Below the pieces are notes generated by a model. It made no database searches and was not told where the DNA came from. It was given only the letters and a program-made list of their open reading frames with translations. A DNA stretch of 44,802 bases from Aliarcobacter sp. (lineage in GTDB: Bacteria > Campylobacterota > Campylobacteria > Campylobacterales > Arcobacteraceae). This document shows, piece by piece, positions 33,378-42,908 of this stretch (positions are counted from its first letter, which is position 1; every line of letters starts with the position of its first letter). The stretch spans positions 65,899 to 110,700 of the forward strand of contig JAQVLW010000001.1 in assembly GCA_028703945.1 (NCBI GenBank). The letters are read 5' to 3'. The translations under genes and the position numbers were made by a program.

Positions 33378-33476
33378 AAACAATTATTTAAAGTAAAAGT
33401 AAAGTAAAGTTTGAATATAATTCGCGCTCATTTATTGTAAATGAAAAAAATAACATATACCTATTAGGAGGTCAAC

Positions 33477-33749
33477 ATGGCTTTAGATCAGGAAGTAAAA
33501 GCAGCTATAGCAGCAAAATACGGGAAAAAAGATGGTGATACTGGTTCATCAGAAGTTCAAATTGCTTTATTAACAGAGCAAATTAAAATATTAACAGAAC
33601 ACTTAAAAGTTTTCAAAAAAGATCATTCTTCAAGATTAGGTCTATTAAAAATGGTTGGTAAAAGAAAAAGATTATTAAAATACTTAAGAAGTAAAAATTA
33701 TGCTTCATTTGTTGAATTAGTAGCTTCTTTAGGAATTAGAGCTAAATAA
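33477..33749 (+). CDS. rpsO: 30S ribosomal protein S15
   Basis: 90 aa, full length, with the S15 signature ([36 protein letters not shown]). Binds 16S rRNA in the 30S platform. A TATAAT -10 lies at 33416-33421 and AGGAGG 6 nt before the ATG. The leader of about 50 nt could hold S15 autoregulation, but no clear structure is visible. A strong terminator follows. Confidence 0.98.
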   Translation: MALDQEVKAAIAAKYGKKDGDTGSSEVQIALLTEQIKILTEHLKVFKKDHSSRLGLLKMVGKRKRLLKYLRSKNYASFVELVASLGIRAK

Positions 33750-33765
33750 TTTTAGTTTTTTTCCG

Positions 33766-33802
33766 AAAAAAAGGGTTGTAGCATTGCTACAACCCTTTTT
33801 TT
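33766..33802 (+). terminator. Rho-independent terminator after rpsO
   Basis: 17-bp perfect stem (33766-33782 / 33786-33802, core GGGTTGTAGC / GCTACAACCC), 3-nt loop ATT, ending in T residues. Confidence 0.94.
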
Positions 33803-33891
33803 TTGCCTAAATATTTCAATTGATTGATTTTAATAACGAATCTTAATAATAGTTCTTGTAGAATAAACAAAAAATATTGGAAATATATAAC

Positions 33892-34290
33892 ATGTTATTA
33901 ACAAAAAAGAGTGAATACGCACTATTATCTTTAATTGCTATTGCAAAGAGTGATGAACCAAAGAATGTAGATGAGTTATCAAGAGAATTAAATATATCAA
34001 AATCATTTTTAGCAAAGATTATGCAAAATCTTGCAAAACAAAATTTAGTAATATCTCACAGAGGTGTAAATGGTGGTTTTGCTTTAAATAAATCTTGGGA
34101 ATTAATTACGATTTTAGAGATTGTTGTTGCAGCAGAAGAAAAAATACCATCTGTATTTGAATGTTCTCCTTCTGCTGATAATTGTCCAAACCAAGTGGCA
34201 ATGCTTTGCACCATTTGGCCTTTATTAAATAATTTACAAATAAGAATCAATGATTTTTTAGAAAAGTTAACATTAAAAGATATTGCTTAA
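33892..34290 (+). CDS. Rrf2-family regulator with three cysteines
   Basis: 132 aa from ATG 33892; a TTG-started frame from 33877 is less likely because GGA lies between them. Winged helix at 1-65 (MLLTKKSEYALLSL, ISKSFLAKIMQNL, GVNGGFALNK) is typical Rrf2. C91, C98 and C106 (CX6CX7C) are placed like the Fe-S ligands of IscR and NsrR, so it may sense cluster status or NO. The target genes are unknown. It overlaps the DHH gene by one base (TAATG). Confidence 0.85.
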   Translation: MLLTKKSEYALLSLIAIAKSDEPKNVDELSRELNISKSFLAKIMQNLAKQNLVISHRGVNGGFALNKSWELITILEIVVAAEEKIPSVFECSPSADNCPNQVAMLCTIWPLLNNLQIRINDFLEKLTLKDIA

Positions 34291-35336
34291 TGAAGTTATT
34301 TCATATTTCTCATACAGATTTAGATGGATATGGATGCCAATTAATTACAAAAGAGTATTTTAAAGAAGGTTTTTTCTACAATGCAAATTATGGTTTAGAA
34401 GTAAAATTAAGTATAAAAAAAGTTTTAGAGCAAGTTCTAGAATATAAAGAAGATGAAATTCTTATATTAATAAGTGATTTGAACTTAACTTTTCAAGAAG
34501 CAAAAGATCTAGATAATGATGTAGATAAACTTCTAAAAAATGGCTACAAGATAAAACTTCAACTCTTAGACCATCATATAAGTGGTAAAAAAAGTGCTGA
34601 AACTTTTCCCTGGTATTATTTAGATGATAAAAGATGTGCTACAAAAATAGTTTATGATTATATGTTTGAAGAATATGAAGGTTTTGATTGCAATATAAGT
34701 GATTGGTTAAAACCTTTGGTAGATGCAATTAATGCTGTTGATATTTGGCTTGAAAATGAAGTGAAAAACTTTGAATTTGGAAAAGTTTTAATGTCTATGA
34801 TTACAAAGGTACGAGAAATAAATAATATTTTATTTGCAGATTTAAATAGAGATTTTAGATGTCATTTACTAAAACAAGCAGCTAAATATTTAGATGAGGT
34901 AGATGGGCATATAAAATTAGATAATGATGTCCACTTTATGAAAAAAGATTTCCTAAAATTAAGCAATAAAGATGATACTTTAGATAATTTATCTGCAACT
35001 TATCTTGTAAAAACTTTAGTCGATGTAAAAGATGATTTAACAGTTACTTACAAAGGACATAAAGGATTATTAACTTATTGTTTAGGTTCAATTTCAATTC
35101 CTGCAAATGCCTTTTTACGAGCAAATCCTGAATATGATTTTTTTATTGATATAAATAAAAAAGGTAATGCTTCTTTTCGTGCTGATGGAAAAGTTGATGT
35201 TGCACTAATGGCTGCAAAACTATCAAATGGTGGTGGACATGTAAATGCAAGTGGTGGGAAATTTGATGATTTTAAAGAAGTTATTGATTTTTATGAAGTT
35301 AAAACTTACATACAAAAGAAGCTAGATAAAATCTAG
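34290..35336 (+). CDS. DHH/DHHA1-family phosphoesterase
   Basis: 348 aa. The N-terminal DHH domain has HTDLDGYG (8-15), a DLN metal site near 63-65 and D94-H95-H96. The C-terminal DHHA1 domain carries GGGHVNASGG near 310-320. Relatives degrade oligoribonucleotides or cyclic dinucleotides (NrnA, GdpP-type), with Mn2+. The exact substrate cannot be read from the sequence. Translationally coupled to the Rrf2 gene. Confidence 0.85.
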   Translation: MKLFHISHTDLDGYGCQLITKEYFKEGFFYNANYGLEVKLSIKKVLEQVLEYKEDEILILISDLNLTFQEAKDLDNDVDKLLKNGYKIKLQLLDHHISGKKSAETFPWYYLDDKRCATKIVYDYMFEEYEGFDCNISDWLKPLVDAINAVDIWLENEVKNFEFGKVLMSMITKVREINNILFADLNRDFRCHLLKQAAKYLDEVDGHIKLDNDVHFMKKDFLKLSNKDDTLDNLSATYLVKTLVDVKDDLTVTYKGHKGLLTYCLGSISIPANAFLRANPEYDFFIDINKKGNASFRADGKVDVALMAAKLSNGGGHVNASGGKFDDFKEVIDFYEVKTYIQKKLDKI

Positions 35337-35407
35337 TTTATTCTTTTTTTTAGCATACTTTTAAATAATTTATTTATAATAGAGTAATTTATTATAAAGG
35401 ATATAAA

Positions 35408-35836
35408 ATGGAGTGTGAATTCCCAACCGTAGACTCAAAAAGTGAAGAAATAATTGAAATCTTAAAAAATACAAAAACTATTGCAATAGCTGGACTTTCT
35501 CCTGACCCTACAAAAGCTTCAAATGCTGTTGCAGCTTATTTACAGAGTGTTGGATATAAAATAGTTCCTGTTTATCCGAAAGAAGATATGATTTTAGGAG
35601 AAAAAGTTTATAGAACAATTTCAGAAATTCCTTTTAAAATTGATATGGTTGATATTTTTAGAAAACCTGATGCAATAGCTCAGATTGTAGACGAAGCAAT
35701 AAAAATTGGTAATATTGATACTGTTTGGTTTCAATTAGGACTTGTGAATAATGAAGCAGCAGCTAAGGCAAAAGAAGCTGGATTAAAAGTAGTACAAAAT
35801 AAATGTACAAAAATTGAGCATAGAAATTTATTTTAA
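35408..35836 (+). CDS. CoA-binding protein (YccU-like, Rossmann fold)
   Basis: 142 aa, one complete CoA_binding_2 domain: TIAIAGLSPDPTKASNAVAAYL, then GYKIVPVYPKE, IDMVDIFRKPDA and VWFQLGLVNNEAA. Function in cells is not known; it is found in many bacteria. Convergent with the sensor kinase gene, the two stop codons overlapping by 4 nt. AAAGGA precedes ATG. Confidence 0.88.
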   Translation: MECEFPTVDSKSEEIIEILKNTKTIAIAGLSPDPTKASNAVAAYLQSVGYKIVPVYPKEDMILGEKVYRTISEIPFKIDMVDIFRKPDAIAQIVDEAIKIGNIDTVWFQLGLVNNEAAAKAKEAGLKVVQNKCTKIEHRNLF

Positions 35837-37119
35837 ATAATATCTTTTGATGTGTTGCTTCTTAAAATAAGTTTAGCAACACATCCGCTTTTTTGGTCAT
35901 CTCTATTTACAAGAGTTATTTTTGCTCTTAATGCATCAGCTGCATTTTTAGCTAAAAATAAACCTAATCCAACTCCACTTTGATTACCTATTCTTTTAAA
36001 TGGAGCAAATAAATCTACATTTTCTGGTATTCCAATGCCTTCATCTGTTACTGTAATAATTATTTTCTCTTTAGTTTTCTTTAATCTAATTGCGATTGAT
36101 TTTTCATTTGGTGTAAATTTAATTGCATTTTGAACAAAGTTTTGTAATATTTGGTTAAATAAAGTTAGTTGAAGAGAAGTGTTTAAATGATTTACATTTG
36201 AAAAGAAAGTAATAATAATATTTTTTTGAGCACTTAACATTCTATAATCATTTGTCTTTTTCTTTATATATTCAACTAAATCGAGATTTACAGTTTGTTC
36301 AAATTGTGCTCCTTCGGTTCTTCCTATATCCAAAATTGAAGAAATCATTTTATTCATTTCATCAATTTGTTTTACGGTTAAATTTAGAACTTCCTCATAT
36401 TGTTCAACTTCTCTTTTCTTTTTTAAAGTTACTTCAGTTTTTAATTTCATAACAGCAAGTGGAGTTTTAAGTTCATGTGCTGCCCCAATAAAGAGCTCTT
36501 TTTTGAACTTTACATAAGTTTCAATTCTATTTGTTAATGTATTTATAGAGTTTGCAAGAGAATGAAATTCTATAGGTAAATCTTTTTTATCAATTTGTGT
36601 TAAGGAATTTTCATCCATATTTGATAATTTTTTATTGATTTGAAGAATAGGTTTTAAAAGAGATTTTGAAACAATTAAAGAATAAATAAGCATTAAAATA
36701 AAACCAGGAATTGCTAAAACAAAGAGATTTTTAAATATTACAGAGTATAAAAGTTCTCGTTCAAAACTTATATTTTTATCAATTTCTAAAAAAAGTTTAT
36801 TTTCTAAATCAAAAGGATAAAGAAGTTTTATAAAATAATCACCATGTTTCTGATAGTTTAAAAATTTATAGTTTTTTAACTGTATATTTTCAACTAGGTT
36901 AATAGTTATATTATCATTTTCAACAGGAATAAAACTATTTGTTGAAAGAGAAGATTTGTAAAGTTGTTCAGCATGGATTAACATATTTTTTTGAATATCG
37001 TCATAAACTGTACTTCTAGCATATTCATAAAATATAAATGAGAGAGTAATAATGAAAAGAGAGGTAGCTATAATCAGTTTAGTATAAAACTGTTTATAAA
37101 TACTTTTACTTTCCACCAT
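35833..37119 (-). CDS. Sensor histidine kinase of an OmpR-type two-component system
   Basis: 428 aa. TM1 about 12-30, periplasmic domain of about 100 residues, TM2 about 130-155, HAMP-like linker. H-box AAHELKTPLAV holds the phospho-His; LQNFVQNAIKF is the N box, DEGIGIPE the G1 box and GVGLGLFLAKNAA the G2 box. It phosphorylates the response regulator encoded 16 nt upstream. The sensed signal is not evident. Confidence 0.92.
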   Translation of the reverse strand: MVESKSIYKQFYTKLIIATSLFIITLSFIFYEYARSTVYDDIQKNMLIHAEQLYKSSLSTNSFIPVENDNITINLVENIQLKNYKFLNYQKHGDYFIKLLYPFDLENKLFLEIDKNISFERELLYSVIFKNLFVLAIPGFILMLIYSLIVSKSLLKPILQINKKLSNMDENSLTQIDKKDLPIEFHSLANSINTLTNRIETYVKFKKELFIGAAHELKTPLAVMKLKTEVTLKKKREVEQYEEVLNLTVKQIDEMNKMISSILDIGRTEGAQFEQTVNLDLVEYIKKKTNDYRMLSAQKNIIITFFSNVNHLNTSLQLTLFNQILQNFVQNAIKFTPNEKSIAIRLKKTKEKIIITVTDEGIGIPENVDLFAPFKRIGNQSGVGLGLFLAKNAADALRAKITLVNRDDQKSGCVAKLILRSNTSKDII

Positions 37120-37135
37120 TTATTTTAAAGCCTAA

Positions 37136-37825
37136 TTATTTAGCTTTAGGGTCTTCAATTTTGTTTGGGTAACAGAATCTATAACCTCTTCTTCTGATTG
37201 TTTCAATAGTAGAGATATTTAATGGTTTATCCATTTTTTGTCTAATTTGATTAATCGCAACTTCAATTACATTTGGAGTAACTAATTCTGGTTCTTCCCA
37301 AATTGCATCAAGTAATTGTTCTTTTGAAACAATTTGATCTCTATGTCTTGCTAAGTGTGTTAATACTTCAAAAGGTTTCCCTTTTAATTCGATTTCTTCA
37401 CCAGCATATTCGATTTTTTCTTCATCAGGATTAATGATTAAATCATCAATTTCTATGATATTTGTTCCACCAAATCTAAGTCTTGCTTCGATTCTAGCTA
37501 GTAAAATATCAAAATCAAATGGTTTTTTAATAAAGTCATCAGCACCTGATTTTAATGCTTCAATTTCACTTTCTTTATCATCTCTAGCTGAGATAATAAC
37601 AACAGCTGTTCTTGAACTTCTGTTTTTAACTAATTTACATAGCTCTATTCCGTCACCATCTGGTAACATCCAATCAGTTAATACTAAATCATAGTTTCTA
37701 ATGTCGATAAAGTATTCTGCATCTTTATAATTTTCAGCAGTATCTACTTGATATCCAAAGTCTGAAAGACCTTCTTGTAGTGTTCTATTTAGTGTAATTT
37801 CATCTTCAATAATTAAAATTCTCAT
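37136..37825 (-). CDS. OmpR-family response regulator
   Basis: 229 aa. Receiver domain 1-115 with acidic D8/E9 pair, phospho-acceptor D51 (LVLTDWMLPDG) and K103 (FIKKPFDF). C-terminal winged helix (about 125-222) with PFEVLTHLARHRDQIVS and RRRGYRF. It is the first gene of the pair with the kinase following, in the usual order. Targets unknown; no autoregulatory repeats stand out in the 150 nt upstream. Confidence 0.94.
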   Translation of the reverse strand: MRILIIEDEITLNRTLQEGLSDFGYQVDTAENYKDAEYFIDIRNYDLVLTDWMLPDGDGIELCKLVKNRSSRTAVVIISARDDKESEIEALKSGADDFIKKPFDFDILLARIEARLRFGGTNIIEIDDLIINPDEEKIEYAGEEIELKGKPFEVLTHLARHRDQIVSKEQLLDAIWEEPELVTPNVIEVAINQIRQKMDKPLNISTIETIRRRGYRFCYPNKIEDPKAK

Positions 37826-38044
37826 TATTATTCCTTAAATTTAAGTTAAGTTTAAATTTTGACGGAATTGTATCATAAAAATTACGAAATTTAAAGTGTT
37901 TTTAAGCTAAATTTTAAAATTTATAAAACAGGAATTTATAAAACTAAAATATTATATAAAAGTAGCTATTTTTTAGTGATAAATCAACTGTTTATTAACT
38001 ATGAATTGATAAAATACGCAAAATATAAAATCTCAAGGAAAATT

Positions 38045-38848
38045 ATGAAAAGAATAGTAACAAGTTTAGTTGCATCAATAGTTTTAGTGACTGTTTTAAA
38101 TGCAAATGATTATGGTTCAGTTGATGGTGATGCAATTACAAAACAAGACATTGCAATGGTTTTACAAGATCCAAGAATAGATTTTGACAAATTACCTGAT
38201 CCTTCAAAAAAACAAGTAATTGAACAAATTGTTAATAAAAAATTAATTGCAAAAAATGCAATTAAAAATGGAATTGAAAAAGACCCTCAATATGTTGAAG
38301 CAATGAGCGGAATAAAAGAAGATTTAGCTCTTCAAGTTTGGCAAAAAAATGAAGTTGATAAATTAAAATTTACAGATCAAGATAAAAAAGATTTTTTTGA
38401 AAAAAATAAAGATAAATTTGTAATGCCTGAAATTTTAGAATCAAGACATATCTTAGTAAAAACAGAAGCTGAAGCAAAAGCTATTATTATAGAACTTGAT
38501 AAATCAGCAAAAAAAGAAGACAAATTTGCTGAACTTGCAAAAACTAAATCAGCGGATGCAACTGCTCAAAATGGTGGATATTTAGGAAAAGTTCCTGCTG
38601 ATAAATTAGTTCCTGAATTTACTGCTGCTGCAAAAGCATTAGCTAAAAATACATATTCTAAAACGCCTGTAAAAACTGAATTTGGTTATCATATAATTTT
38701 CTTAAAAGATAAAACAGCTCCAAAAGCTTTGACATATGCTGAAGTTGAACCTAAAATCTCACAAATTTTAATTGGAAATGCTTTTAGTAAAAAAATAAAA
38801 GAATTAACTGATGAATTAAAAAAAGATGCAAAAATAGTTATTAAATAA
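38045..38848 (+). CDS. Periplasmic peptidyl-prolyl isomerase of the PEB4/SurA type
   Basis: 267 aa from ATG 38045, chosen for AAGGAAAATT upstream and because the signal peptide (MKRIVTSLVASIVLVT) starts there; the open frame extends to 37976. SurA-like N-terminal helices, then a parvulin (PpiC) domain with ESRHILVKTE, GGYLGKVPADKLVPEF and FGYHIIFLKDK. It helps fold outer-membrane proteins. It precedes fba by 9 nt, the same arrangement as peb4-fba in Campylobacter jejuni. Confidence 0.9.
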   Translation: MKRIVTSLVASIVLVTVLNANDYGSVDGDAITKQDIAMVLQDPRIDFDKLPDPSKKQVIEQIVNKKLIAKNAIKNGIEKDPQYVEAMSGIKEDLALQVWQKNEVDKLKFTDQDKKDFFEKNKDKFVMPEILESRHILVKTEAEAKAIIIELDKSAKKEDKFAELAKTKSADATAQNGGYLGKVPADKLVPEFTAAAKALAKNTYSKTPVKTEFGYHIIFLKDKTAPKALTYAEVEPKISQILIGNAFSKKIKELTDELKKDAKIVIK

Positions 38849-38857
38849 GGGAATAAA

Positions 38858-39928
38858 ATGGGTGTATTAGATGTTGTAAAACCAGGAGTTTTAACTGGAA
38901 GTGAAGCAAAAAAACTTTTTGCTTATGCAAAAGAGAATAATTTTGCAATTCCAGCTGTAAATGTAGTTGGAACAGATTCTGTAAATGCTGTTTTAGAAGT
39001 AGCAGCAAAAGTTAATTCACCAATTATTATTCAATTTTCAAATGGTGGTGCAAGTTTTTATGCTGGAAAAGGCTTAAAAACTGCAAATGCAGCAGTTCTT
39101 GGTGGAATTAGCGGTGCAAACCATGTTCATATGATGGCTGAAGCTTATGGAATTCCTGTAATTTTACATACAGACCATGCAGCAAAAAAACTTTTACCTT
39201 GGATTGATGGATTATTAGAAGCAGGGGCTAAACATTTTGAAAAAACTGGACGACCTTTGTTTACTTCTCATATGCTTGATTTAAGTGAAGAGCCTTTAGA
39301 AGAAAATATTGAAATTTGTGTTGAGTATTTCAAAAAAATGAATGCACTTGATATGATGCTAGAAATTGAGCTTGGAATCACAGGTGGAGAAGAAGATGGT
39401 ATTGACAACTCAGATGTTGATAATGCTTTACTTTACACTCAACCTGAAGAAGTTTGTTATGCTTATGAAGAGTTAAGTAAAGTCGGGAGCAATTTTACAA
39501 TTGCTGCAAGTTTTGGAAATGTTCATGGTGTTTATAAACCAGGAAATGTTCAATTAAGCCCAAAAATATTAAATAATTCTCAAAAATTTATTCAAGAAAA
39601 ACTGGGAACTTCATCTGCTCAACCTGTTGATTTTGTATTTCATGGTGGTTCAGGTTCACTACTTGAAGAAATTAGAGAAGCTATTACTTATGGTGTTATT
39701 AAAATGAATATTGACACAGATACTCAATGGGCAACTTGGGATGGTGTAAGAGCTTATGAAGCTAAATATCATGGATATTTACAAGGTCAAATCGGAAACC
39801 CTGAAGGTGCTGATAAACCTAATAAGAATTATTACGACCCAAGAAAATGGATTCGAGCTGGGCAAGAAACTATGATTGCTAGACTTGAAGTTGCATTTTC
39901 TGATTTATGTGCTTTAAATAAAAATTAA
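38858..39928 (+). CDS. fba: Fructose-bisphosphate aldolase, class II
   Basis: 356 aa, class IIA length. It has the Zn site HTDHAAKK (near 110-117), ELGITGGEEDG, NVHGVY and the DFVFHGGSGS phosphate loop. It splits or forms fructose 1,6-bisphosphate. In this largely non-glycolytic group it serves mainly gluconeogenesis. Follows the isomerase closely and ends at a hairpin. Confidence 0.97.
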   Translation: MGVLDVVKPGVLTGSEAKKLFAYAKENNFAIPAVNVVGTDSVNAVLEVAAKVNSPIIIQFSNGGASFYAGKGLKTANAAVLGGISGANHVHMMAEAYGIPVILHTDHAAKKLLPWIDGLLEAGAKHFEKTGRPLFTSHMLDLSEEPLEENIEICVEYFKKMNALDMMLEIELGITGGEEDGIDNSDVDNALLYTQPEEVCYAYEELSKVGSNFTIAASFGNVHGVYKPGNVQLSPKILNNSQKFIQEKLGTSSAQPVDFVFHGGSGSLLEEIREAITYGVIKMNIDTDTQWATWDGVRAYEAKYHGYLQGQIGNPEGADKPNKNYYDPRKWIRAGQETMIARLEVAFSDLCALNKN

Positions 39929-39937
39929 TTAAAATAA

Positions 39938-39968
39938 AAAGGGCGAATAATTTGATTATTTGTCCTTT
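39938..39968 (+). terminator. Probable terminator after fba
   Basis: 14-bp stem (39938-39951 / 39955-39968) including two G-T pairs, 3-nt loop TTG, followed by the short run CTTTG. Weaker than the serS and rpsO terminators. Confidence 0.65.
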
Positions 39969-40023
39969 CTTTGAATAGATATTTATATTAAAATTATATA
40001 ATACATGTTCAAAGGAAAATCTA

Positions 40024-41463
40024 ATGAACATAACTCTAAATAAAAAAAATATCAATAAAAAAGATTCATCTGTTGAGATAATTATCTTAAATAAAATTAA
40101 AGATATGACTCAAAAAGATCAAGAATTACTAAAAAATATTAATTTTCATAAAAAATCTTTTAACATACATTTTGATATGAAAAATAGTAAATTATATGTT
40201 TCATGTTTAAAATTAAAAGATGAAAATATAAAAACTGCAATTTCAACAGCAATTAACTTTTTGAAAAAAACAAAAAAACAAAATATAAAAATAGATATTA
40301 CTCAGAGTAAAAAAGAGTTAGAAATCCAAACAATTGTTGAGGGTTTAGTTTTAGGAAATTATGAATTTTTAAAATACAAATCTGCAATAAATGAAGAAAA
40401 AATAAAAGATGTAGAAATCAACATAAATTCATCTTCTAAAACAAAAGAAGAATTAGAAGAGAATCTAAAAAAAGCTTTAATTATTTGCAATAGTGTGAAT
40501 TTTACAAAAGATATAGTAAACAGTTCACCTGAAGATTATTATCCTCAAATTATGGCCGATGATGCTTTGAAAATTGCTCAAAATAATAAAAATATTGAGT
40601 GCAAGATTTTTGGTGAAGATTATTTAAAAGAAAAGAGTATGAATGCCATGTTAAGTGTTGGAATTGCCTCTCCACATGAGAGTAAATTGATTCATCTAAC
40701 ATATAAAACTAAAAATCCAATAGCAAAAATTGTCTTAGTTGGAAAAGGTGTAACTTATGACACTGGTGGAATGAGTTTAAAGCGTGGTGATGGAATGGTT
40801 TCAATGAAGTGTGATAAAGCAGGAGCTGCGACTATTTTGGGTGTTATTCAAGCTCTGGGTGCTCTTAATTTACCTTTTGAAGTTCATGGAATCATTGGAG
40901 CTGTTGAAAATATGATTGGTGGCAATGCTTATAAACCTGGAGATGTATTAAAAGCTTCAAATGGAAAAACAATTGAAGTTACAAATACAGATGCAGAAGG
41001 ACGATTGGTTTTGGCTGATTGTTTGCATTATGCCCAAGAAAATATAGAAGATTTTGATTATATTTTTGATTTAGCAACATTAACGGGAGCAAGTATTGGA
41101 GCATTTGGTGGATATACAACTGCTATTATGGGATATAGTGAAAAACTAAAAAAGAAGATTTTAAAAGCTTCACAAAAATCAGGTGAATTGGTTGGATTTT
41201 TACCTTTTAATGACTATTTAGAAAAGTTATTAGAAAGTCAAATAGCTGATTTTGTAAATACGAGTGCTAATAAAAATGGAGCAGCAATTACTGCATCTAT
41301 ATTTTTAAGTAAATTTATAAAAAATAAAAACAAGAAAAAATGGCTTCATTTTGATATAGCTGGACCTTCTTATCGAAAAGAAGTTTGGGCTTATCATTCT
41401 TATGGAGCAACTGGAGTTGCCGTTAGATTACTTCTTAAATTCATGGAAAATTTGAAAAAATAG
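40024..41463 (+). CDS. pepA: Leucyl aminopeptidase (PepA, M17)
   Basis: 479 aa. The C-terminal catalytic domain has VGKGVTYDTGGMSLK, the metal-binding NTDAEGRLVLAD and DLATLTGA, all hallmarks of M17 leucyl aminopeptidase with two metal ions. The N-terminal macro-like domain (1-165) is variable. Cytoplasmic peptide turnover; in some bacteria PepA also binds DNA. AAAGGAAAATCTA precedes the ATG. Single gene. Confidence 0.95.
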   Translation: MNITLNKKNINKKDSSVEIIILNKIKDMTQKDQELLKNINFHKKSFNIHFDMKNSKLYVSCLKLKDENIKTAISTAINFLKKTKKQNIKIDITQSKKELEIQTIVEGLVLGNYEFLKYKSAINEEKIKDVEININSSSKTKEELEENLKKALIICNSVNFTKDIVNSSPEDYYPQIMADDALKIAQNNKNIECKIFGEDYLKEKSMNAMLSVGIASPHESKLIHLTYKTKNPIAKIVLVGKGVTYDTGGMSLKRGDGMVSMKCDKAGAATILGVIQALGALNLPFEVHGIIGAVENMIGGNAYKPGDVLKASNGKTIEVTNTDAEGRLVLADCLHYAQENIEDFDYIFDLATLTGASIGAFGGYTTAIMGYSEKLKKKILKASQKSGELVGFLPFNDYLEKLLESQIADFVNTSANKNGAAITASIFLSKFIKNKNKKKWLHFDIAGPSYRKEVWAYHSYGATGVAVRLLLKFMENLKK

Positions 41464-41481
41464 TTATTTCAAATTTTATTC

Positions 41482-42351
41482 TTATTGTGTTTTCGAAATA
41501 GGTGCTATATATTCAACTCCAAAATTTTCAAAGATTTCTTTTATTTCATTATTTTTATAAGCCGTATCAAGTAGTTCATCTATTTGATAGCTTAAATCTC
41601 TATAGTTGCTAGAAACAGCTGTTGCTAAATCCCATTGAGATTTCATTTGTGGAATATCTTGCGTTAAATAGTATTTGTCTTTATTATTTTTATAATCAAT
41701 TAGATACTCAATTTGTGATTTTAATCCTGCTATTGCATCAATTTTCCCATTTTTAAAATCATTAATTGCTTCTTGAAATTTAGTATAATGCTTAATATTT
41801 TTTTGCAGTAATCCTCTTGCAAAACCGCTTAAATGAAGGTCTGGAAGTGTATCAACTTCCACACCAATAGTTTGATAGGCAAATATAGCTAAAGTTTTTA
41901 TTTGTGGAATTATTTCTTTATTTGTAGCAATAATCCATTTTTCACTTTGATATGGTCCTTTTATAGTAACCATTTCATTTTCTAATTCACCTGTAGATTT
42001 ATTTGTCATTCTTAAATAATCATAATCATAAGGAATTCTAAACATTACATCTGCTTTAGTTTTATGTACTAAATTTCCCCTCCATATTGTATTTCTTAGG
42101 TCATCTGCCAAATTTTCATCAGAACCTGTGAAATACCAAATGGGTTTTACATTTAATGAGTTTGCAACCTTTTTCCCCAATTCAATATCGATTCCTTTTG
42201 GAACACCATCTTCCATAAATGAGTAAGGAGGAAAATCCTCGTAAACTGCTATCACAATTTCCCCACTTGCTTTTATGTCATCAATACTTCTTGCCAATAA
42301 GCTTATTGAAAAGAATAGTGTTAATAGAGATAATTTAAGAATTAGATTCAT
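41482..42351 (-). CDS. Periplasmic family-3 binding protein, XoxJ-like
   Basis: 289 aa with a signal peptide (1-20) and the family 3 solute-binding fold (VIAVYEDFPPYSFMEDGVPKGIDIELGKKVA; DALAGLK-like segment near 222). It starts 12 nt after the PedF-like cytochrome gene. Binding proteins of this kind, linked to quinoprotein alcohol dehydrogenases (XoxJ), accompany such cytochromes rather than ABC permeases and may help activate the dehydrogenase. No amino-acid permease is adjacent on this strand. Assigned by context plus fold. Confidence 0.68.
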   Translation of the reverse strand: MNLILKLSLLTLFFSISLLARSIDDIKASGEIVIAVYEDFPPYSFMEDGVPKGIDIELGKKVANSLNVKPIWYFTGSDENLADDLRNTIWRGNLVHKTKADVMFRIPYDYDYLRMTNKSTGELENEMVTIKGPYQSEKWIIATNKEIIPQIKTLAIFAYQTIGVEVDTLPDLHLSGFARGLLQKNIKHYTKFQEAINDFKNGKIDAIAGLKSQIEYLIDYKNNKDKYYLTQDIPQMKSQWDLATAVSSNYRDLSYQIDELLDTAYKNNEIKEIFENFGVEYIAPISKTQ

Positions 42352-42362
42352 TTAAATACTTT

Positions 42363-42764
42363 TTATTTTTTTGGTAAGCTCATAATATAAGCTCTAATAG
42401 CCCACATTGCTTCTTGATTTACTACACCTTCAAATGGTGGCATATATACATTACCATTTCTAACAGCTCCACCTCTTACTCTTTCCATATACCACTCATC
42501 ACCTTCAATTCCATCATCTAAGAATCTTAAATCAGGTGCAATTCCACCTGAAACAGCTCCTAGTCCATGACATCTTGCACAGTTTTCACTATATCCATGT
42601 TCTCCAACTTTAATTGCAACTGCATTATCTTTATATGGATTTTGTTCTAGCCATTCAGCTCCTAATGGTTTTAACTCTTTAGTATCAACAGCTTGAGGAG
42701 TAACACTTCCATGTCCAAAAGCCAATATAGTTGTAGCAAGTAATGCTAGAGTTATTTTTTTCAT
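42363..42764 (-). CDS. PedF-like cytochrome c-550
   Basis: 133 aa: signal peptide (1-17), then GHGSVTPQAVD, ENCARCHGLGAVSGGIAPDL with C62-AR-C65-H66, and MPPFEGVVNQEAMWAIRAY with M108 as likely ligand. These stretches match the c-550 that accepts electrons from PQQ-dependent alcohol dehydrogenases (PedF family). AAGGACGAGAG precedes the ATG. A dehydrogenase gene is not in the window and would be expected just beyond it or elsewhere. Confidence 0.82.
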   Translation of the reverse strand: MKKITLALLATTILAFGHGSVTPQAVDTKELKPLGAEWLEQNPYKDNAVAIKVGEHGYSENCARCHGLGAVSGGIAPDLRFLDDGIEGDEWYMERVRGGAVRNGNVYMPPFEGVVNQEAMWAIRAYIMSLPKK

Positions 42765-42908
42765 CTCTCGTCCTTTTAATTTTAAATTATGGAATTATAA
42801 ACAAAAATTATAGCCTGATTATAGCGACTTAAATTATTAACAAATGGCTATTATTGGGCTATAAAACTTATATATAATTCTATTATTAAATAAAATAGAG
42901 GAAAAAAA

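Noticed and set aside
33824-33837. TTGATTTTAATAAC as an Fnr-type box before the Rrf2 gene
   Set aside because: Only the left half matches and the spacing to TAGAAT is 31 bp; a half site is common by chance in this A/T-rich DNA.
42805-42870. ATTATAGCC / GGCTATTAT / GGGCTATAA as a defined operator
   Set aside because: The repeats are imperfect and unevenly spaced; noted as context only.
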